From positions 248,001 through 312,000 of the forward strand of contig NZ_RQXW01000002.1 in the NCBI RefSeq assembly GCF_003957515.1: a DNA stretch of 64,000 bases. Direction: 5' to 3'. Origin of the DNA: Amphritea opalescens. Lineage in GTDB: Bacteria; Pseudomonadota; Gammaproteobacteria; Pseudomonadales; Balneatricaceae. A program made the translations under genes and the position numbers. Every line of letters begins with the position of its first letter. The stretch's first letter is position 1. The notes under the pieces are model-generated. The model was not told the DNA's origin and did no database searches. It saw only the letters and a program-made list of their open reading frames with translations. Shown one piece after another: positions 1 through 9,414 of the stretch.

Positions 1-1051
1 TGGCTTCTCGGCCGCCGGCGATACCGAAGCTAAGAATACCGGATGCCTGTCCATTCATATATTTCTTGGCCAATGCATGGTCTTTATGGCTTTCTAGGCC
101 AGCATAGTTTACCCATTTAACCTGATCATGACCTTCTAGGTATTTAGCGACCTTGAGGGTGTTTTCACAAACCCGCTCCATTCTCAGCGATAGTGTTTCA
201 ACACCTTGAAGTAACAGGAAGGCGTTCATCGGAGACAGTGCTGCACCCATATTGCGCAGAGGTACGACGCGGCAACGGCCGATAAAGGCCGCAGGGCCAA
301 AGGCTTCGGTGTAGACCACACCGTGGTAAGAGACATCAGGGGTGTTCAGCAGTGGGAAGCGGTCGGCGTGCTCAGCCCAAGGGAAGTTACCGGAATCGAT
401 AATCACACCGCCAAGAGAGTTGCCGTGGCCACCGATATATTTGGTTGCCGCCTGTACAACGATATCTGCACCCTGTTCGATAGGACGCCACAGCGCAGGG
501 CTGGCAACGGTGCTATCGACAATCAGTGGTAGGCCGTGTTTATGGGCCAGTTTGGCGAGGGTTTCAATGTCGGCAATGCCGCCGGAAGGGTTGCCGATTG
601 ATTCGCAGTAGATGGCGCGGGTACGGTCATCGATGAGGGCTTCCATTGCACTGAAATCGTCTTTATTTGCAAAACGGGTTTCAATGCCCTGGCGAGGCAG
701 TGTGTGGGCAAACAGGTTGTAAGTGCCGCCGTATAGCTCGCTAGTGGCGATGATGTTGTCACCGGCTTCTGCAATCGTTTGAATGGTATAGGTGATGGCG
801 GCCATGCCAGATGCCACAGCCAGTGCAGCAACACCGCCTTCCATCGCCGCTATGCGTTGTTCCAGCACATCGTTGGTGGGGTTGGTAATACGGGTGTAAA
901 TATTGCCAGGGACCTTCAGATCAAACAGATCAGCGCCGTGTTGGGCATTGTCAAAAGCGTAAGAAGTGGTTTGATAGATCGGCACCGCGGCCGCTTTAGT
1001 CGTTTCTTCCGGGCTGTAACCACCATGGACGGCAATTGTTTCCAGTTTCAT
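1..1051 (-). CDS. metY: O-acetylhomoserine sulfhydrylase (aminocarboxypropyltransferase), N-terminal 350 residues
   Basis: A PLP enzyme of the Cys/Met-metabolism family that makes homocysteine from O-acetylhomoserine and sulfide. The gene runs off the left edge, so roughly the last 75 residues of a protein of about 425 are missing. The product starts MKLETIAVHGGYSPEETT. Family motifs visible are YTRITNPT, the SGMAA turn, ELYGGTYNL, an IVDSTVAS strand and ATKYIGGHGNSLGG, whose lysine should bind PLP. The ATG at 1051 follows a clear GAGGAG site. It stands alone, divergent from radA with about 160 bp between. A cystathionine gamma-synthase role is less likely because of the long MetY-type insert. 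Confidence 0.9.
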   Translation of the reverse strand, partial: MKLETIAVHGGYSPEETTKAAAVPIYQTTSYAFDNAQHGADLFDLKVPGNIYTRITNPTNDVLEQRIAAMEGGVAALAVASGMAAITYTIQTIAEAGDNIIATSELYGGTYNLFAHTLPRQGIETRFANKDDFSAMEALIDDRTRAIYCESIGNPSGGIADIETLAKLAHKHGLPLIVDSTVASPALWRPIEQGADIVVQAATKYIGGHGNSLGGVIIDSGNFPWAEHADRFPLLNTPDVSYHGVVYTEAFGPAAFIGRCRVVPLRNMGAALSPMNAFLLLQGVETLSLRMERVCENTLKVAKYLEGHDQVKWVNYAGLESHKDHALAKKYMNGQASGILSFGIAGGREA

Positions 1052-1210
1052 CTGAAGCTCCTCATGAACAGTGTGAGACGTTTGTTGTCGTTTTATATCG
1101 ATTCTTGTGCGCTAGATTGTAGCCCTTCAGCAGAAGAAATAAAGTTCTCTTTTATACAAGCCGGCGGCGTGTTCCGTTAGAATGCGCTGATTGATCTAGA
1201 GGAAAATCGG

Positions 1211-2584
1211 ATGGCCAAGGCAAAGAGTGCGTATGTCTGTAATGACTGCGGTGCAGATTATTCTAAATGGCAGGGACAATGTAGTGCCTGCCATGCGTGG
1301 AATACCCTGACCGAAGTGCGTCTTAGCAGCGCTAAACCCAGTGCCGCACGAGGCGCTCGATTTGAGGGTTACGCTGGTGGGGGAAGCCTTGCCAAGGTAC
1401 AGGATCTATCGGAAGTTAATCTGGCCGATATGCCGCGCTTTGCTTCGGGTTCGGGCGAACTTGACCGGGTGTTGGGTGGCGGCCTAGTGCCGGGCTCAGC
1501 GATTTTGATCGGCGGTCATCCGGGGGCGGGTAAGAGTACGTTGTTATTACAGACCATGTGTCATCTGGCACAACAGATGCCCGCGCTATATGTGACCGGT
1601 GAAGAATCATTACAGCAGGTGGCATTACGGGCGCAGCGCTTGGGTTTGACCACTGCTAATCTGAAGATGTTATCGGAAACCAGCGTCGAGCAAATTTGCA
1701 CTATCGCCGAGCAACTGAAACCGAAAGTGCTGGTGGTAGATTCGATTCAGGTGATGCATGTGGATGATGTGCAATCTGCCCCAGGTAGTGTCTCACAGGT
1801 GCGAGAAGCCGCCGCCTATCTGACTCGGTTTGCCAAACAGACCGGCACGGTACTCTTTCTAGTGGGTCATGTGACCAAAGATGGCTCTTTGGCGGGGCCT
1901 AAAGTGCTGGAACATATGATCGATTGCTCGTTGCAGCTCGAAGGGGATAGCGACGGCCGCTTTCGTACCCTGCGTAGCCATAAAAACCGTTTTGGTGCGG
2001 TGAATGAACTGGGTGTCTTTGCGATGCTGGAGCAGGGTTTAAAAGAGGTTAAAAACCCCAGTTCTATTTTCTTAAGCCGAGGGGATAAACCTAGCCCGGG
2101 TAGCTTGGTGATGGTGGTTTGGGAAGGTACTCGACCGTTGTTGGTGGAGGTGCAGGCGCTGGTGGATCAGAGTCACGTGAACAACCCTCGGCGGATAGCG
2201 GTGGGGCTAGAACAAAACCGATTGGCGATGCTGTTGGCGGTCTTGAATCGGCACGGTGGATTGCAAACCGGTGATCAGGATGTTTTCGTTAACGTGGTTG
2301 GCGGTGTGAAGGTCTTAGAGACCAGTGCCGACCTAGCGTTATTACTGTCGGTGGTGTCCAGCTTTCGTGATCGGGCGCTGCCGCAGGATCTAATTGCCTT
2401 TGGTGAGGTGGGCTTGTCTGGTGAGATTCGTCCTGTGCCTAATGGGCAGGAGCGGATTAAAGAGGCGGCAAAACACGGTTTTCGTCGTGCGATTGTGCCA
2501 AAAGCGAATGTGCCAAAGCGGGCCCCTGAAGGGATGACCGTGGTAGGGGTGAGTCAACTTTCGGAAGCATTGGATGCACTCTGA
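1211..2584 (+). CDS. radA: DNA repair protein RadA
   Basis: RecA-like branch-migration helicase used in recombination repair, 457 aa, the usual length. The N-terminus has the four-cysteine zinc finger (C10, C13, C24, C27). Then come Walker A GGHPGAGKST near residue 101, Walker B LVVDSIQ, and the RadA-specific KNRFG motif. The C-terminus is the Lon-protease-like domain with the GEVGLSGEIRPV signature, which lacks catalytic serine activity in this family. The ATG follows AGAGGAAAA. The gene is monocistronic; a T-run follows the stop. Confidence 0.97.
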   Translation: MAKAKSAYVCNDCGADYSKWQGQCSACHAWNTLTEVRLSSAKPSAARGARFEGYAGGGSLAKVQDLSEVNLADMPRFASGSGELDRVLGGGLVPGSAILIGGHPGAGKSTLLLQTMCHLAQQMPALYVTGEESLQQVALRAQRLGLTTANLKMLSETSVEQICTIAEQLKPKVLVVDSIQVMHVDDVQSAPGSVSQVREAAAYLTRFAKQTGTVLFLVGHVTKDGSLAGPKVLEHMIDCSLQLEGDSDGRFRTLRSHKNRFGAVNELGVFAMLEQGLKEVKNPSSIFLSRGDKPSPGSLVMVVWEGTRPLLVEVQALVDQSHVNNPRRIAVGLEQNRLAMLLAVLNRHGGLQTGDQDVFVNVVGGVKVLETSADLALLLSVVSSFRDRALPQDLIAFGEVGLSGEIRPVPNGQERIKEAAKHGFRRAIVPKANVPKRAPEGMTVVGVSQLSEALDAL

Positions 2585-2594
2585 GTCTGTTTTT

Positions 2595-2960
2595 TTAGCC
2601 GTGAGCGATCAGCTGTTCCAGTTCTCTTTCCAGCAGGGTCTCTATGCCAAGGTTGAGTTCGACGAGTCGGCGTAGATGGGTGAGGCTATCGATATCCATG
2701 TTCTGGGCTTCAAACCCCAGATGCGTGCCTAAGTGATGACGTAAAATAACCGGCATTTGAATGACAATATCGTTCGATAGCTGAATGATCAGCTCGGCGC
2801 TATCCCCTATTTGCAATAGCTCATGGTCAACGACGGATGTTAACGCGCCTTGGAATGAGATATCCATTAGTTGGACCGGCCAGCGATGGTTATCTGCGGT
2901 TTGGATCTCACAATGTGCGTCAAAGGTGATGCGTTGAAAGCGTCGTCGATCTTCGGTCAT
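2595..2960 (-). CDS. PilZ-domain protein (probable c-di-GMP receptor)
   Basis: A 121-aa single-domain PilZ protein. The c-di-GMP-binding signature is present as RRRFQR at residues 5-10 and DISFQGA near residue 33, matching RxxxR and (D/N)xSxxG. There is no signal peptide or membrane segment, so it is cytosolic. The start is preceded by GGAGAAG. It converges on radA with only 10 bp between the stop codons. The partner or output is not visible; a link to motility is possible because pomAB lies in the same window, but there is no operon link. Confidence 0.85.
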   Translation of the reverse strand: MTEDRRRFQRITFDAHCEIQTADNHRWPVQLMDISFQGALTSVVDHELLQIGDSAELIIQLSNDIVIQMPVILRHHLGTHLGFEAQNMDIDSLTHLRRLVELNLGIETLLERELEQLIAHG

Positions 2961-3053
2961 AGGTCTTCTCCTGCCGACAGCCTCACACTGTCAATCCATT
3001 AAGAATATCTGTTCTACCGAGAACATCAATTGGTTTACACCGCATGAGATAGT

Positions 3054-3080
3054 AAAAAACCGGCACGAGGCCGGTTTTTT
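3054..3080. terminator. Bidirectional intrinsic terminator downstream of ettA
   Basis: A perfect 11-bp stem (AAAAAACCGGC / GCCGGTTTTTT) with loop ACGAG, flanked by A-run and T-run. It serves ettA on the minus strand and could work both ways. The same CCGG-core design recurs after ribA at 16314. Confidence 0.9.
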
Positions 3081-3107
3081 GCTATGTAAATAAGCCCGTT
3101 GGCGCGC

Positions 3108-4769
3108 TTATTTAGCGATACGCTTATATTTAATCCGCTCTGGCTGATGATCTTTGCCATGACGTTTTTTGTAATCTTCAGCGTATTCGGTGTAGTTACC
3201 TTCGAAAAATTCGACGGTTGAATCACCTTCGTATGCCAGCATATGGGTACAGACGCGGTCGAGGAACCAACGGTCGTGTGAGATCACCACGGCGCAACCT
3301 GGGAATGCCAGTAAGGCTTCCTCCAGTGCTCGCAGGGTTTCGACATCCAGATCGTTGGTCGGCTCATCGAGTAGCAGTACGTTACCGCCCTCTTTCAGCA
3401 GTTTGGCCATGTGCAGTCGATTGCGTTCACCGCCAGACAGGTCTTTAACAAACTTCTGCTGATCGGACCCTTTGAAGTTGAAGCGACCGCAGTAAGCGCG
3501 GGACGATGTGGTGTAGTTGCCGACAATAATATTGTCCTGCCCCTCAGAGATCTCTTCCCAGACGGTCTTTTCGCCCGCTAAATCGCGGCTTTGATCAACA
3601 TAGGCCAGCTTCACGGTGTCGCCGACTTCAATGGTGCCGGCATCGGGTTTCTCAGCGCCGGTGATCATTTTGAAGAGTGTCGACTTACCAGCACCGTTAC
3701 CGCCAATAATACCGACAATAGCACCTTGGGGAATGCTCAGAGAGAGGTTTTCAAACAACACCTTGTCCCCAAATGATTTGGTGACGTTGTGTAGCTCGAT
3801 CACTTTTTCACCGAGACGAGGCCCTGGTGGAATGTAGATCTCTGATGTTTCGTTGCGGGTTTGGAACTCGCGGGAGTTCATCTCTTCAAACTGACGCAAA
3901 CGGGCTTTAGATTTAGCTTGGCGCCCTTTTTGGCCCTGACGAACCCACTCCAATTCGGCATTGACTGCTTTATGATGAGCGGCTTCCTGCTTGGATTCCA
4001 TCTCTAGGCGCTTATCTTTTTGCTCTAGCCAGCTAGAGTAATTGCCTTCATAAGGGATACCGCGACCTCGGTCGAGTTCCAAAATCCAGCCTGCCGCGTT
4101 ATCAAGGAAGTAACGGTCGTGGGTGATAGCCACTACAGTGCCGGGGTATTCCTTCAGGAAGCGTTCAATCCAAGCGATCGATTCAGCATCCAGATGGTTG
4201 GTCGGCTCGTCGAGTAGTAGCATGTCGGGCTTGTCTAACAGCAGTCGACAAAGCGCCACACGACGACGTTCACCACCGGAAAGGTGTTTAACCTCTGCAT
4301 CCCAAGGCGGCAGGCGCATCGCATCGGCGGCGCGCTCCAGCATGATGTCCAGATTATGGCCATCTTTTGCCGCGATAAGATCTTCAAAGCGAGCTTGCTG
4401 TTTGGCGAGCTCGTCAAAATCGGCATCGGGTTCAGCGTAGGCGGCATAGACGCCTTCTAATCCATCCAAAGCCTCTTTCACGTCGGCGACAGCTTCTTCC
4501 ACCACTTCGCGGACAGTTTTACTATCATCGAGTTGCGGTTCTTGGGGCAGGTAGCCCACTTTGATGCCCGGCATTGGCCGAGCTTCACCGAGATATTCTT
4601 TATCCAGTCCCGCCATGATTTTTAGCAGGGAGGATTTACCCGAACCGTTCAATCCCAATACGCCGATCTTGGCACCAGGGAAGAAGGATAGGGAGATATC
4701 TTTTAGTATTTCGCGTTTGGGTGGCACTACTTTGCCGACCCGATTCATGCTGTAAACGTACTGAGCCAT
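3108..4769 (-). CDS. ettA: Energy-dependent translational throttle protein EttA (ABC-F)
   Basis: ABC-F ATPase, 553 aa (the E. coli protein is 555). It binds the ribosomal E site and gates the first steps of elongation according to the ADP/ATP ratio. Two ABC domains are visible: Walker A GLNGSGKSS near residue 40 with signature LSGGERRRVA and DEPTNHLD, then Walker A GGNGAGKST with DLSGGERNRLHMA and DEPTNDLD. Between them lie the arm and the basic linker (RQGQKGRQAKSKARL). There are no membrane segments, so it is not a transporter. The ATG lies 22 bp inside the 4790 intergenic region; the gene is monocistronic and ends at the strong terminator at 3054-3080. Confidence 0.96.
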   Translation of the reverse strand: MAQYVYSMNRVGKVVPPKREILKDISLSFFPGAKIGVLGLNGSGKSSLLKIMAGLDKEYLGEARPMPGIKVGYLPQEPQLDDSKTVREVVEEAVADVKEALDGLEGVYAAYAEPDADFDELAKQQARFEDLIAAKDGHNLDIMLERAADAMRLPPWDAEVKHLSGGERRRVALCRLLLDKPDMLLLDEPTNHLDAESIAWIERFLKEYPGTVVAITHDRYFLDNAAGWILELDRGRGIPYEGNYSSWLEQKDKRLEMESKQEAAHHKAVNAELEWVRQGQKGRQAKSKARLRQFEEMNSREFQTRNETSEIYIPPGPRLGEKVIELHNVTKSFGDKVLFENLSLSIPQGAIVGIIGGNGAGKSTLFKMITGAEKPDAGTIEVGDTVKLAYVDQSRDLAGEKTVWEEISEGQDNIIVGNYTTSSRAYCGRFNFKGSDQQKFVKDLSGGERNRLHMAKLLKEGGNVLLLDEPTNDLDVETLRALEEALLAFPGCAVVISHDRWFLDRVCTHMLAYEGDSTVEFFEGNYTEYAEDYKKRHGKDHQPERIKYKRIAK

Positions 4770-4836
4770 TACACAACCTGTTAACTGTTATCTCAAAACT
4801 GCGCATATCTTAGCCCTACAAAGAATTTATTGCTAT

Positions 4837-4850
4837 TTGATATAGGTCAA
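4837..4850. promoter_or_regulatory. Candidate FNR/Anr box
   Basis: TTGAT-ATAG-GTCAA matches the FNR-family palindrome TTGAT-N4-ATCAA in all but one base. It lies in the 271-bp gap between divergent ettA and the small heat-shock gene. A TAATGC/TATAAA -10-like stretch follows at 4871-4886 toward the heat-shock gene. One such match can arise by chance. Confidence 0.3.
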
Positions 4851-5040
4851 AAGCGATACTGGAGAATCGGTAATGCTGTTTATAAACTTAGGATGCATTG
4901 GGTAGTCGAGGTTATTTAGCCGCTGATAACACCATTGGTCAGGGCTAATTGAGAGGTTTAAATATTCTGAAATCGACAGCGTCTGCCCACTGCATTAGCA
5001 ACGTGTAAATGACTTAAACCATCACTGGGAGGATAGAAAA

Positions 5041-5460
5041 ATGAACAACCTGACACGTTTTAACAGCCTGTTTGATGATACTTTTTTTAATGACTTCTTT
5101 CGCCCGGTATCCCGTCAGGAAACAGGAGACAAAGTGCCGGCTATTGATGTGCATGATGGTGAAGGGCAATACCTGGTTCGGGTTGACCTGCCCGGGATTA
5201 AAAAAGAGGACATCAAGGTATCGCTAGACAATGGTGTGTTGTCGGTTAGCGCCGAAACAACCAAAGAAGATAAAGAAGAGCAAGATGGCAAACTGATTCG
5301 ACAAGAACGTCACTATGGCAAGTTTGTCCGCTCACTCAGTGTTGGGGCCGATGTTGACCCTGCGGGTATTAAAGCTAACTTTGAAGATGGCGTGCTGAAT
5401 TTGACGCTGCCTAAAGTTGAGCAACAGCAACCTTCCAACACCACTATTGCGATCGAATAG
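5041..5460 (+). CDS. Small heat-shock protein, Hsp20/alpha-crystallin family
   Basis: ATP-independent holdase chaperone, 139 aa. A short N-terminal region (FDDTFFNDFF) is followed by the alpha-crystallin domain at about residues 37-127. The domain carries RVDLPGIKKEDI and the conserved GVLNLTLPK near its end. The C-terminal tail has an IxI oligomerisation motif (IAI). It is class-A-like (Hsp18 type) rather than IbpA. The start has a GGGAGGA site 5-6 bp upstream. It is monocistronic, with a long 5' gap and a double-hairpin terminator downstream. I did not find a convincing sigma-32 promoter. Confidence 0.93.
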   Translation: MNNLTRFNSLFDDTFFNDFFRPVSRQETGDKVPAIDVHDGEGQYLVRVDLPGIKKEDIKVSLDNGVLSVSAETTKEDKEEQDGKLIRQERHYGKFVRSLSVGADVDPAGIKANFEDGVLNLTLPKVEQQQPSNTTIAIE

Positions 5461-5470
5461 TTCTGCTATC

Positions 5471-5530
5471 AGCCTACTCAGTAGGCTCTATATTCCCAGC
5501 AGTTGTGTTACTGCTGGGAATATTGTCTTT
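5471..5530 (+). terminator. Tandem hairpin terminator after the Hsp20 gene
   Basis: A 7-bp hairpin (AGCCTAC-TCA-GTAGGCT) is followed by a perfect 13-bp stem at 5490-5502/5511-5523 with an 8-nt loop and a short T-rich tail. Confidence 0.75.
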
Positions 5531-5590
5531 ATGAGCGAAATTCTCTGATAACTGACTTACTTTCAAGTGCGTTTTGTATATAAATTCGAC

Positions 5591-5596
5591 TATAAT
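5591..5596 (+). promoter_or_regulatory. Candidate -10 box of the glyA promoter
   Basis: A perfect TATAAT 86 bp before glyA in an AT-rich stretch. No good -35 hexamer stands 15-18 bp upstream, so it may depend on an activator or the call may be wrong. A TATAAA at 5579-5584 is an alternative. Confidence 0.4.
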
Positions 5597-5681
5597 ACGC
5601 GGCTTTTCCAAGGCCCTGAAAATCGATGCTGTCAGCATACGATAGCCGGGCCGGTGTAAATCTCAACTTTGGGGACCGCTA

Positions 5682-6938
5682 ATGTTTAGCAAAGAGATGA
5701 CTATCGCTGGTTTTGATCCAGATCTGTATGCTGCGATGCAGGCTGAGGCCAAACGTCAGGAAGAGCATATCGAACTGATTGCTTCTGAAAACTATACCAG
5801 CCCACGGGTAATGGAAGCTCAGGGCTCTGAGTTGACTAACAAGTACGCGGAAGGTTATCCAGGCAAACGTTATTACGGCGGTTGCGAGCACGTGGATGTT
5901 GTTGAACAACTGGCGATTGATCGCGCCAAAGAGCTGTTTGATGCGACCTATGCGAATGTTCAGCCACATTCTGGTTCACAAGCCAATGCCGCTGTTTATA
6001 TGGCATTGTGTCAGCCGGGTGATACTGTGCTAGGTATGAGCCTTGCCCACGGTGGTCATTTGACCCACGGTGCTGCGGTGAGCTTCTCTGGTCGTATTTA
6101 CAACGCTGTCCAGTATGGTTTGAACGCTGAAACCGGCGAGATCGATTACGCTGAAGTTGAACGTTTGGCGCTGGAACATAAACCAAAAATGATCGTGGCG
6201 GGTTTCTCTGCTTACTCTCGTATCGTTGATTGGCAGCGTTTCCGTGATATCGCCGATAAAGTGGGTGCATACCTGTTCGTCGATATGGCTCACGTTGCTG
6301 GTTTAGTGGCTGCGGGTGTTTATCCAAGTCCGTTACCGTTTGCGGATGTTGTGACAACCACGACCCATAAAACGCTCGGTGGTCCACGTGGCGGCTTGAT
6401 TCTGTCGGCCAATGCGGATGAAGAGTTGCAGAAGAAGCTGAACTTTGCGGTTTTCCCTGAATCTCAGGGTGGCCCGTTGATGCATGTGATTGCGGCGAAA
6501 GCGGTCTGCTTTAAAGAAGCGATGCAGGACGATTGGAAAGCCTATCAGGTGCAAGTGGTTAAAAACGCTCAAGCGATGGCGAAAGCCTTTAAAGAGCGGG
6601 GCATCAAGATTGTTTCTGACGGTACTGATGACCACCTGTTCTTGGTCGATCTGATCGGTAAAGAGTATACCGGTAAAGATGCCGATGCTGCGCTTGGTCA
6701 AGCAAACATCACGGTTAACAAAAACTCAGTGCCTAATGACCCACGTTCACCGTTTGTGACCTCTGGTCTACGAATCGGTACGCCGGCTATTACGCGCCGT
6801 GGTTTTAAAGAAGCTGAAGCTGAACAGCTGACTCAGTGGATCTGCGATGTGCTGGATAATATTGGTAACGAAGAAGTTATCAACAGCGTCAAGCAGAAAG
6901 TGTTGGATATCTGTGCTCGCTTTCCGGTTTATAAGTAA
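5682..6938 (+). CDS. glyA: Serine hydroxymethyltransferase
   Basis: PLP enzyme that interconverts serine and glycine while loading tetrahydrofolate with a one-carbon unit; cytosolic, 418 aa as usual. Visible motifs are [11 protein letters not shown], the [13 protein letters not shown] folate/substrate loop, [17 protein letters not shown] and the PLP-binding [14 protein letters not shown] with lysine near residue 230. The start follows TTGGGGACC. It has its own terminator at 6975 and lies just upstream of the nrdR-rib cluster, a common neighbour in gammaproteobacteria. Confidence 0.98.
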   Translation: MFSKEMTIAGFDPDLYAAMQAEAKRQEEHIELIASENYTSPRVMEAQGSELTNKYAEGYPGKRYYGGCEHVDVVEQLAIDRAKELFDATYANVQPHSGSQANAAVYMALCQPGDTVLGMSLAHGGHLTHGAAVSFSGRIYNAVQYGLNAETGEIDYAEVERLALEHKPKMIVAGFSAYSRIVDWQRFRDIADKVGAYLFVDMAHVAGLVAAGVYPSPLPFADVVTTTTHKTLGGPRGGLILSANADEELQKKLNFAVFPESQGGPLMHVIAAKAVCFKEAMQDDWKAYQVQVVKNAQAMAKAFKERGIKIVSDGTDDHLFLVDLIGKEYTGKDADAALGQANITVNKNSVPNDPRSPFVTSGLRIGTPAITRRGFKEAEAEQLTQWICDVLDNIGNEEVINSVKQKVLDICARFPVYK

Positions 6939-6974
6939 ACCGTTACAATAGGAACTGTTGACGATCAGTTTTCT

Positions 6975-7004
6975 AACGGGGCGCCTTGTGCGCCCCGGTT
7001 GTTT
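6975..7004 (+). terminator. Intrinsic terminator after glyA
   Basis: An 8-bp GC-rich stem CGGGGCGC/GCGCCCCG (6977-6984/6990-6997) with loop CTTGT, followed by the T-rich GGTTGTTTA. Confidence 0.85.
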
Positions 7005-7007
7005 ATA

Positions 7008-7067
7008 TAAGCGCTTTTAAATAAAAGCAGCTAAGTACTTATGTAAGTGCTTATATAAGCTTAATAA
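7008..7067. repeat. 12-bp-period TAAG repeat upstream of nrdR
   Basis: Imperfect 12-mers beginning TAAG start at 7008 (TAAGCGCTTTTA), 7032 (TAAGTACTTATG), 7044 (TAAGTGCTTATA) and 7056 (TAAGCTTAATAA); the unit at 7020 has decayed. The array lies between the glyA terminator and nrdR and contains palindromic AAGTACTT and TATATAAGC, which could serve as promoter or operator. It does not match the NrdR box. Confidence 0.5.
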
Positions 7068-7115
7068 ATGCTCTTTTACGGCTGCTAGCTCAGCCACGCT
7101 CTTTGAGGATGATAT

Positions 7116-7592
7116 ATGTACTGTCCGTTCTGCAATGCACATGAAACCAAGGTGGTTGATTCCCGCTTGGTGGCAGAAGGACAGCAGATTCGCCGTCGGC
7201 GTGAATGTATCACCTGTCATGAACGATTCACCACCTATGAAGCCGCCGAGCTTCTCATGCCTCGCCTCATTAAGGCCGATGGTACTCGCCAGCCCTATGA
7301 TGAAGATAAACTGCGCGCCGGTATCCAGCGTGCGGTTGAAAAACGTCCTGTTAGTATCGAAGAGATCGAAGCCTGTATCAGCCGTATTAAGCAGCGTTTA
7401 CGGGCAACCGGTGAGCGCGAGCTACCGTCTAGAACCGTCGGCGAAGAGGTGATGCATGAACTGCGTAAACTCGATCAAGTGGCTTATGTGCGGTTTGCGT
7501 CGGTGTATCGTAGTTTTCAAGATATTAATGAGTTTAAAGAAGAGATCGACCGCTTGTCAGAACAGAAAGAGGATGCCGTTAAGGCAAAGTAA
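7116..7592 (+). CDS. nrdR: Transcriptional repressor NrdR
   Basis: ATP/dATP-sensing repressor of ribonucleotide reductase genes, 158 aa. An N-terminal zinc ribbon (C3, C6, C31, C34; CPFC and CITC) is followed by the ATP-cone domain from about residue 46 ([16 protein letters not shown]). It is first in a tightly packed run; ribD begins 5 bp after its stop. The nrdR-ribD order is classic for gammaproteobacteria. Confidence 0.97.
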   Translation: MYCPFCNAHETKVVDSRLVAEGQQIRRRRECITCHERFTTYEAAELLMPRLIKADGTRQPYDEDKLRAGIQRAVEKRPVSIEEIEACISRIKQRLRATGERELPSRTVGEEVMHELRKLDQVAYVRFASVYRSFQDINEFKEEIDRLSEQKEDAVKAK

Positions 7593-7597
7593 TCAGG

Positions 7598-8722
7598 ATG
7601 ACCGATTGGAGCGCTGCAGATCACCAATTTATGTCCCGTGCCGTGACGATTGCATGGCAGGGGCTGTATACGACGGAGCCTAACCCTCGAGTGGGGTGTG
7701 TGTTGGTCAAAGATGGCAAACTGATCGCGGAAGGGTATCATCGTAAAGCCGGTGAGGGCCACGCGGAGGTTAATGCATTACGTCGTGCAGCGGCGCAGGC
7801 AAAGGGGTGTACGGCTTATGTGACGCTCGAACCCTGTAGCCACTTTGGTAAAACCCCTCCCTGTGCGAATGCTTTGATCGACGCGGGCGTTGTGGAAGTG
7901 GTTGTGGGGATGGTGGATCCTAATCCTCAGGTATCGGGTAATGGGCTGAAAAAACTGCAACAGGCGGGTATTCGCGTGCGTTGTGGCTTGATGGAAGCTC
8001 AGTGTCGGCAACTGAATCCGGGCTTTATTAAACGGATGGCAGAAGGTATGCCATTCGTGCGACTGAAAATGGCGGCAAGCCTCGATGGGCGTACAGCCAT
8101 GGCGTCCGGTGAGAGTCAGTGGATTACTGGGCCATTAGCTCGGCAGGATGTACAACGATTGCGCGCGCGCAGTTCGGCGATCATCAGTGGTATCGCGTCG
8201 ATCATACATGATGATGCGTCACTGACTGTTCGCGAAGCAGAGCTAGGGCTGGATAATGCGGCTGAAATCGCTCAGCGTCAGCCGTTGCGAGTGATTTTGG
8301 ATAGTTCGGCGAGGATGCCTGAACAAGCGAAGTTGCTCAGTTTGCCGGGCCGTACGTTGATTGTCAGCTGTGTCGATGCACCAGAGTTTGTCGCGGCAAA
8401 CGATAGTGTCGAATGGTTAAAACTCCCCGCCTATAACGGTGGGATCGATCTGCAACGGCTGTTACAAGCACTAGCCAGCAGAGAGTGTAACGAGGTGTTG
8501 GTGGAAACCGGTGCGACATTGGCAGGCGCCTTTATGGCGGCGGGGCTGGTGGATGAATTGGTGCTTTATCAGGCGATGAAACTGTTGGGCAGTAATGCTC
8601 GGCCGATGTTTCTCTTACCGCTGGATAAAATGAGTGAGCAAAAACAACTGCAGTTGGTCGATAGCCGGGTATTGGGTGATGATCTTCGTCTGACGTTGAT
8701 TCCCCGACAGGAGAACGAGTAA
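7598..8722 (+). CDS. ribD: Bifunctional riboflavin deaminase/reductase RibD
   Basis: Performs the deamination and then the side-chain reduction of the first riboflavin pyrimidine intermediate; 374 aa. The N-terminal deaminase carries HAEVNAL and PCSHFGKTPPC, the zinc ligands and catalytic glutamate. The C-terminal reductase starts near residue 146 (MPFVRLKMAASLDGR) and has the NADPH-binding VETGATLAGAF. Its stop overlaps the ribE start by one base (TAATG), which indicates translational coupling. Confidence 0.97.
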   Translation: MTDWSAADHQFMSRAVTIAWQGLYTTEPNPRVGCVLVKDGKLIAEGYHRKAGEGHAEVNALRRAAAQAKGCTAYVTLEPCSHFGKTPPCANALIDAGVVEVVVGMVDPNPQVSGNGLKKLQQAGIRVRCGLMEAQCRQLNPGFIKRMAEGMPFVRLKMAASLDGRTAMASGESQWITGPLARQDVQRLRARSSAIISGIASIIHDDASLTVREAELGLDNAAEIAQRQPLRVILDSSARMPEQAKLLSLPGRTLIVSCVDAPEFVAANDSVEWLKLPAYNGGIDLQRLLQALASRECNEVLVETGATLAGAFMAAGLVDELVLYQAMKLLGSNARPMFLLPLDKMSEQKQLQLVDSRVLGDDLRLTLIPRQENE

Positions 8723-9390
8723 TGTTTACCGGAATTATTGAAGCGGTTGGCGTTGTTGCTGCCGCTGAAGAGGTGCAGGGCGATCTGCGGCTGTATATCC
8801 GTACCGGGGATCTGGATCTGTCCGATGTTAAACTCGGTGATAGTATTGCGGTTAATGGTGTGTGTTTGACCGCCGTTGCTTTGCCGGGGGATGGTTTCTG
8901 GGCCGATGTGTCGCGAGAAACACTGGTGCATACTCGGTTTCCGAGTTTGATGCCGGGTGAACGGGTAAATTTAGAAAAAGCGATGCAGCCGACCACGCGG
9001 TTTGGTGGACATATCGTCACTGGCCATGTGGATGGTTTAGGCGAAGTCATCTCGATTGAGGCCGATGCTCGTTCAATACGTTATAAAGTTCGTGCACCTA
9101 AAGCGATCGCACGTTATATCGCCGCGAAAGGTTCGATTACCGTGGATGGTGTGAGCTTAACGGCGAATGCGGTAGAGGGCGCGGTGTTTGATCTGAATAT
9201 TGTGCCCCATACCGCGCAAGAAACAATAATAGCCAGCTATCAATCTGGCCGAAAGGTACATCTGGAAGTTGATATTATTGCCCGTTACATGGAGCGTCTG
9301 ATCAATTACACAGATGATAATATAACGGAATCGGCGGGTGGGGTGAGTATGGCTACCCTCGCGAGTGCTGGTTTCCTGAACCGCCGCTAA
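8722..9390 (+). CDS. ribE: Riboflavin synthase, alpha subunit
   Basis: Dismutates two 6,7-dimethyl-8-ribityllumazine molecules into riboflavin and a pyrimidine. It is 222 aa, with the two tandem lumazine-binding barrels. The start MFTGIIEAVG is diagnostic, GDSIAVNGVCLT marks repeat 1 and GSITVDGVSLT repeat 2. FGGHIVTGHVDG links them. The gene is coupled to ribD upstream and followed 24 bp later by ribBA. It is also named ribC in some species. Confidence 0.97.
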   Translation: MFTGIIEAVGVVAAAEEVQGDLRLYIRTGDLDLSDVKLGDSIAVNGVCLTAVALPGDGFWADVSRETLVHTRFPSLMPGERVNLEKAMQPTTRFGGHIVTGHVDGLGEVISIEADARSIRYKVRAPKAIARYIAAKGSITVDGVSLTANAVEGAVFDLNIVPHTAQETIIASYQSGRKVHLEVDIIARYMERLINYTDDNITESAGGVSMATLASAGFLNRR

Positions 9391-9414
9391 TACGGCAACA
9401 GAGGCTTTAGTTTA

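Noticed and set aside
4770-5040. A sigma-32 heat-shock promoter for the Hsp20 gene
   Set aside because: I looked for CTTGAAA-N11-16-CCCCAT. Only a poor match (CTGAAAT then CCCACTGCAT near 4967) was found, too weak to report.
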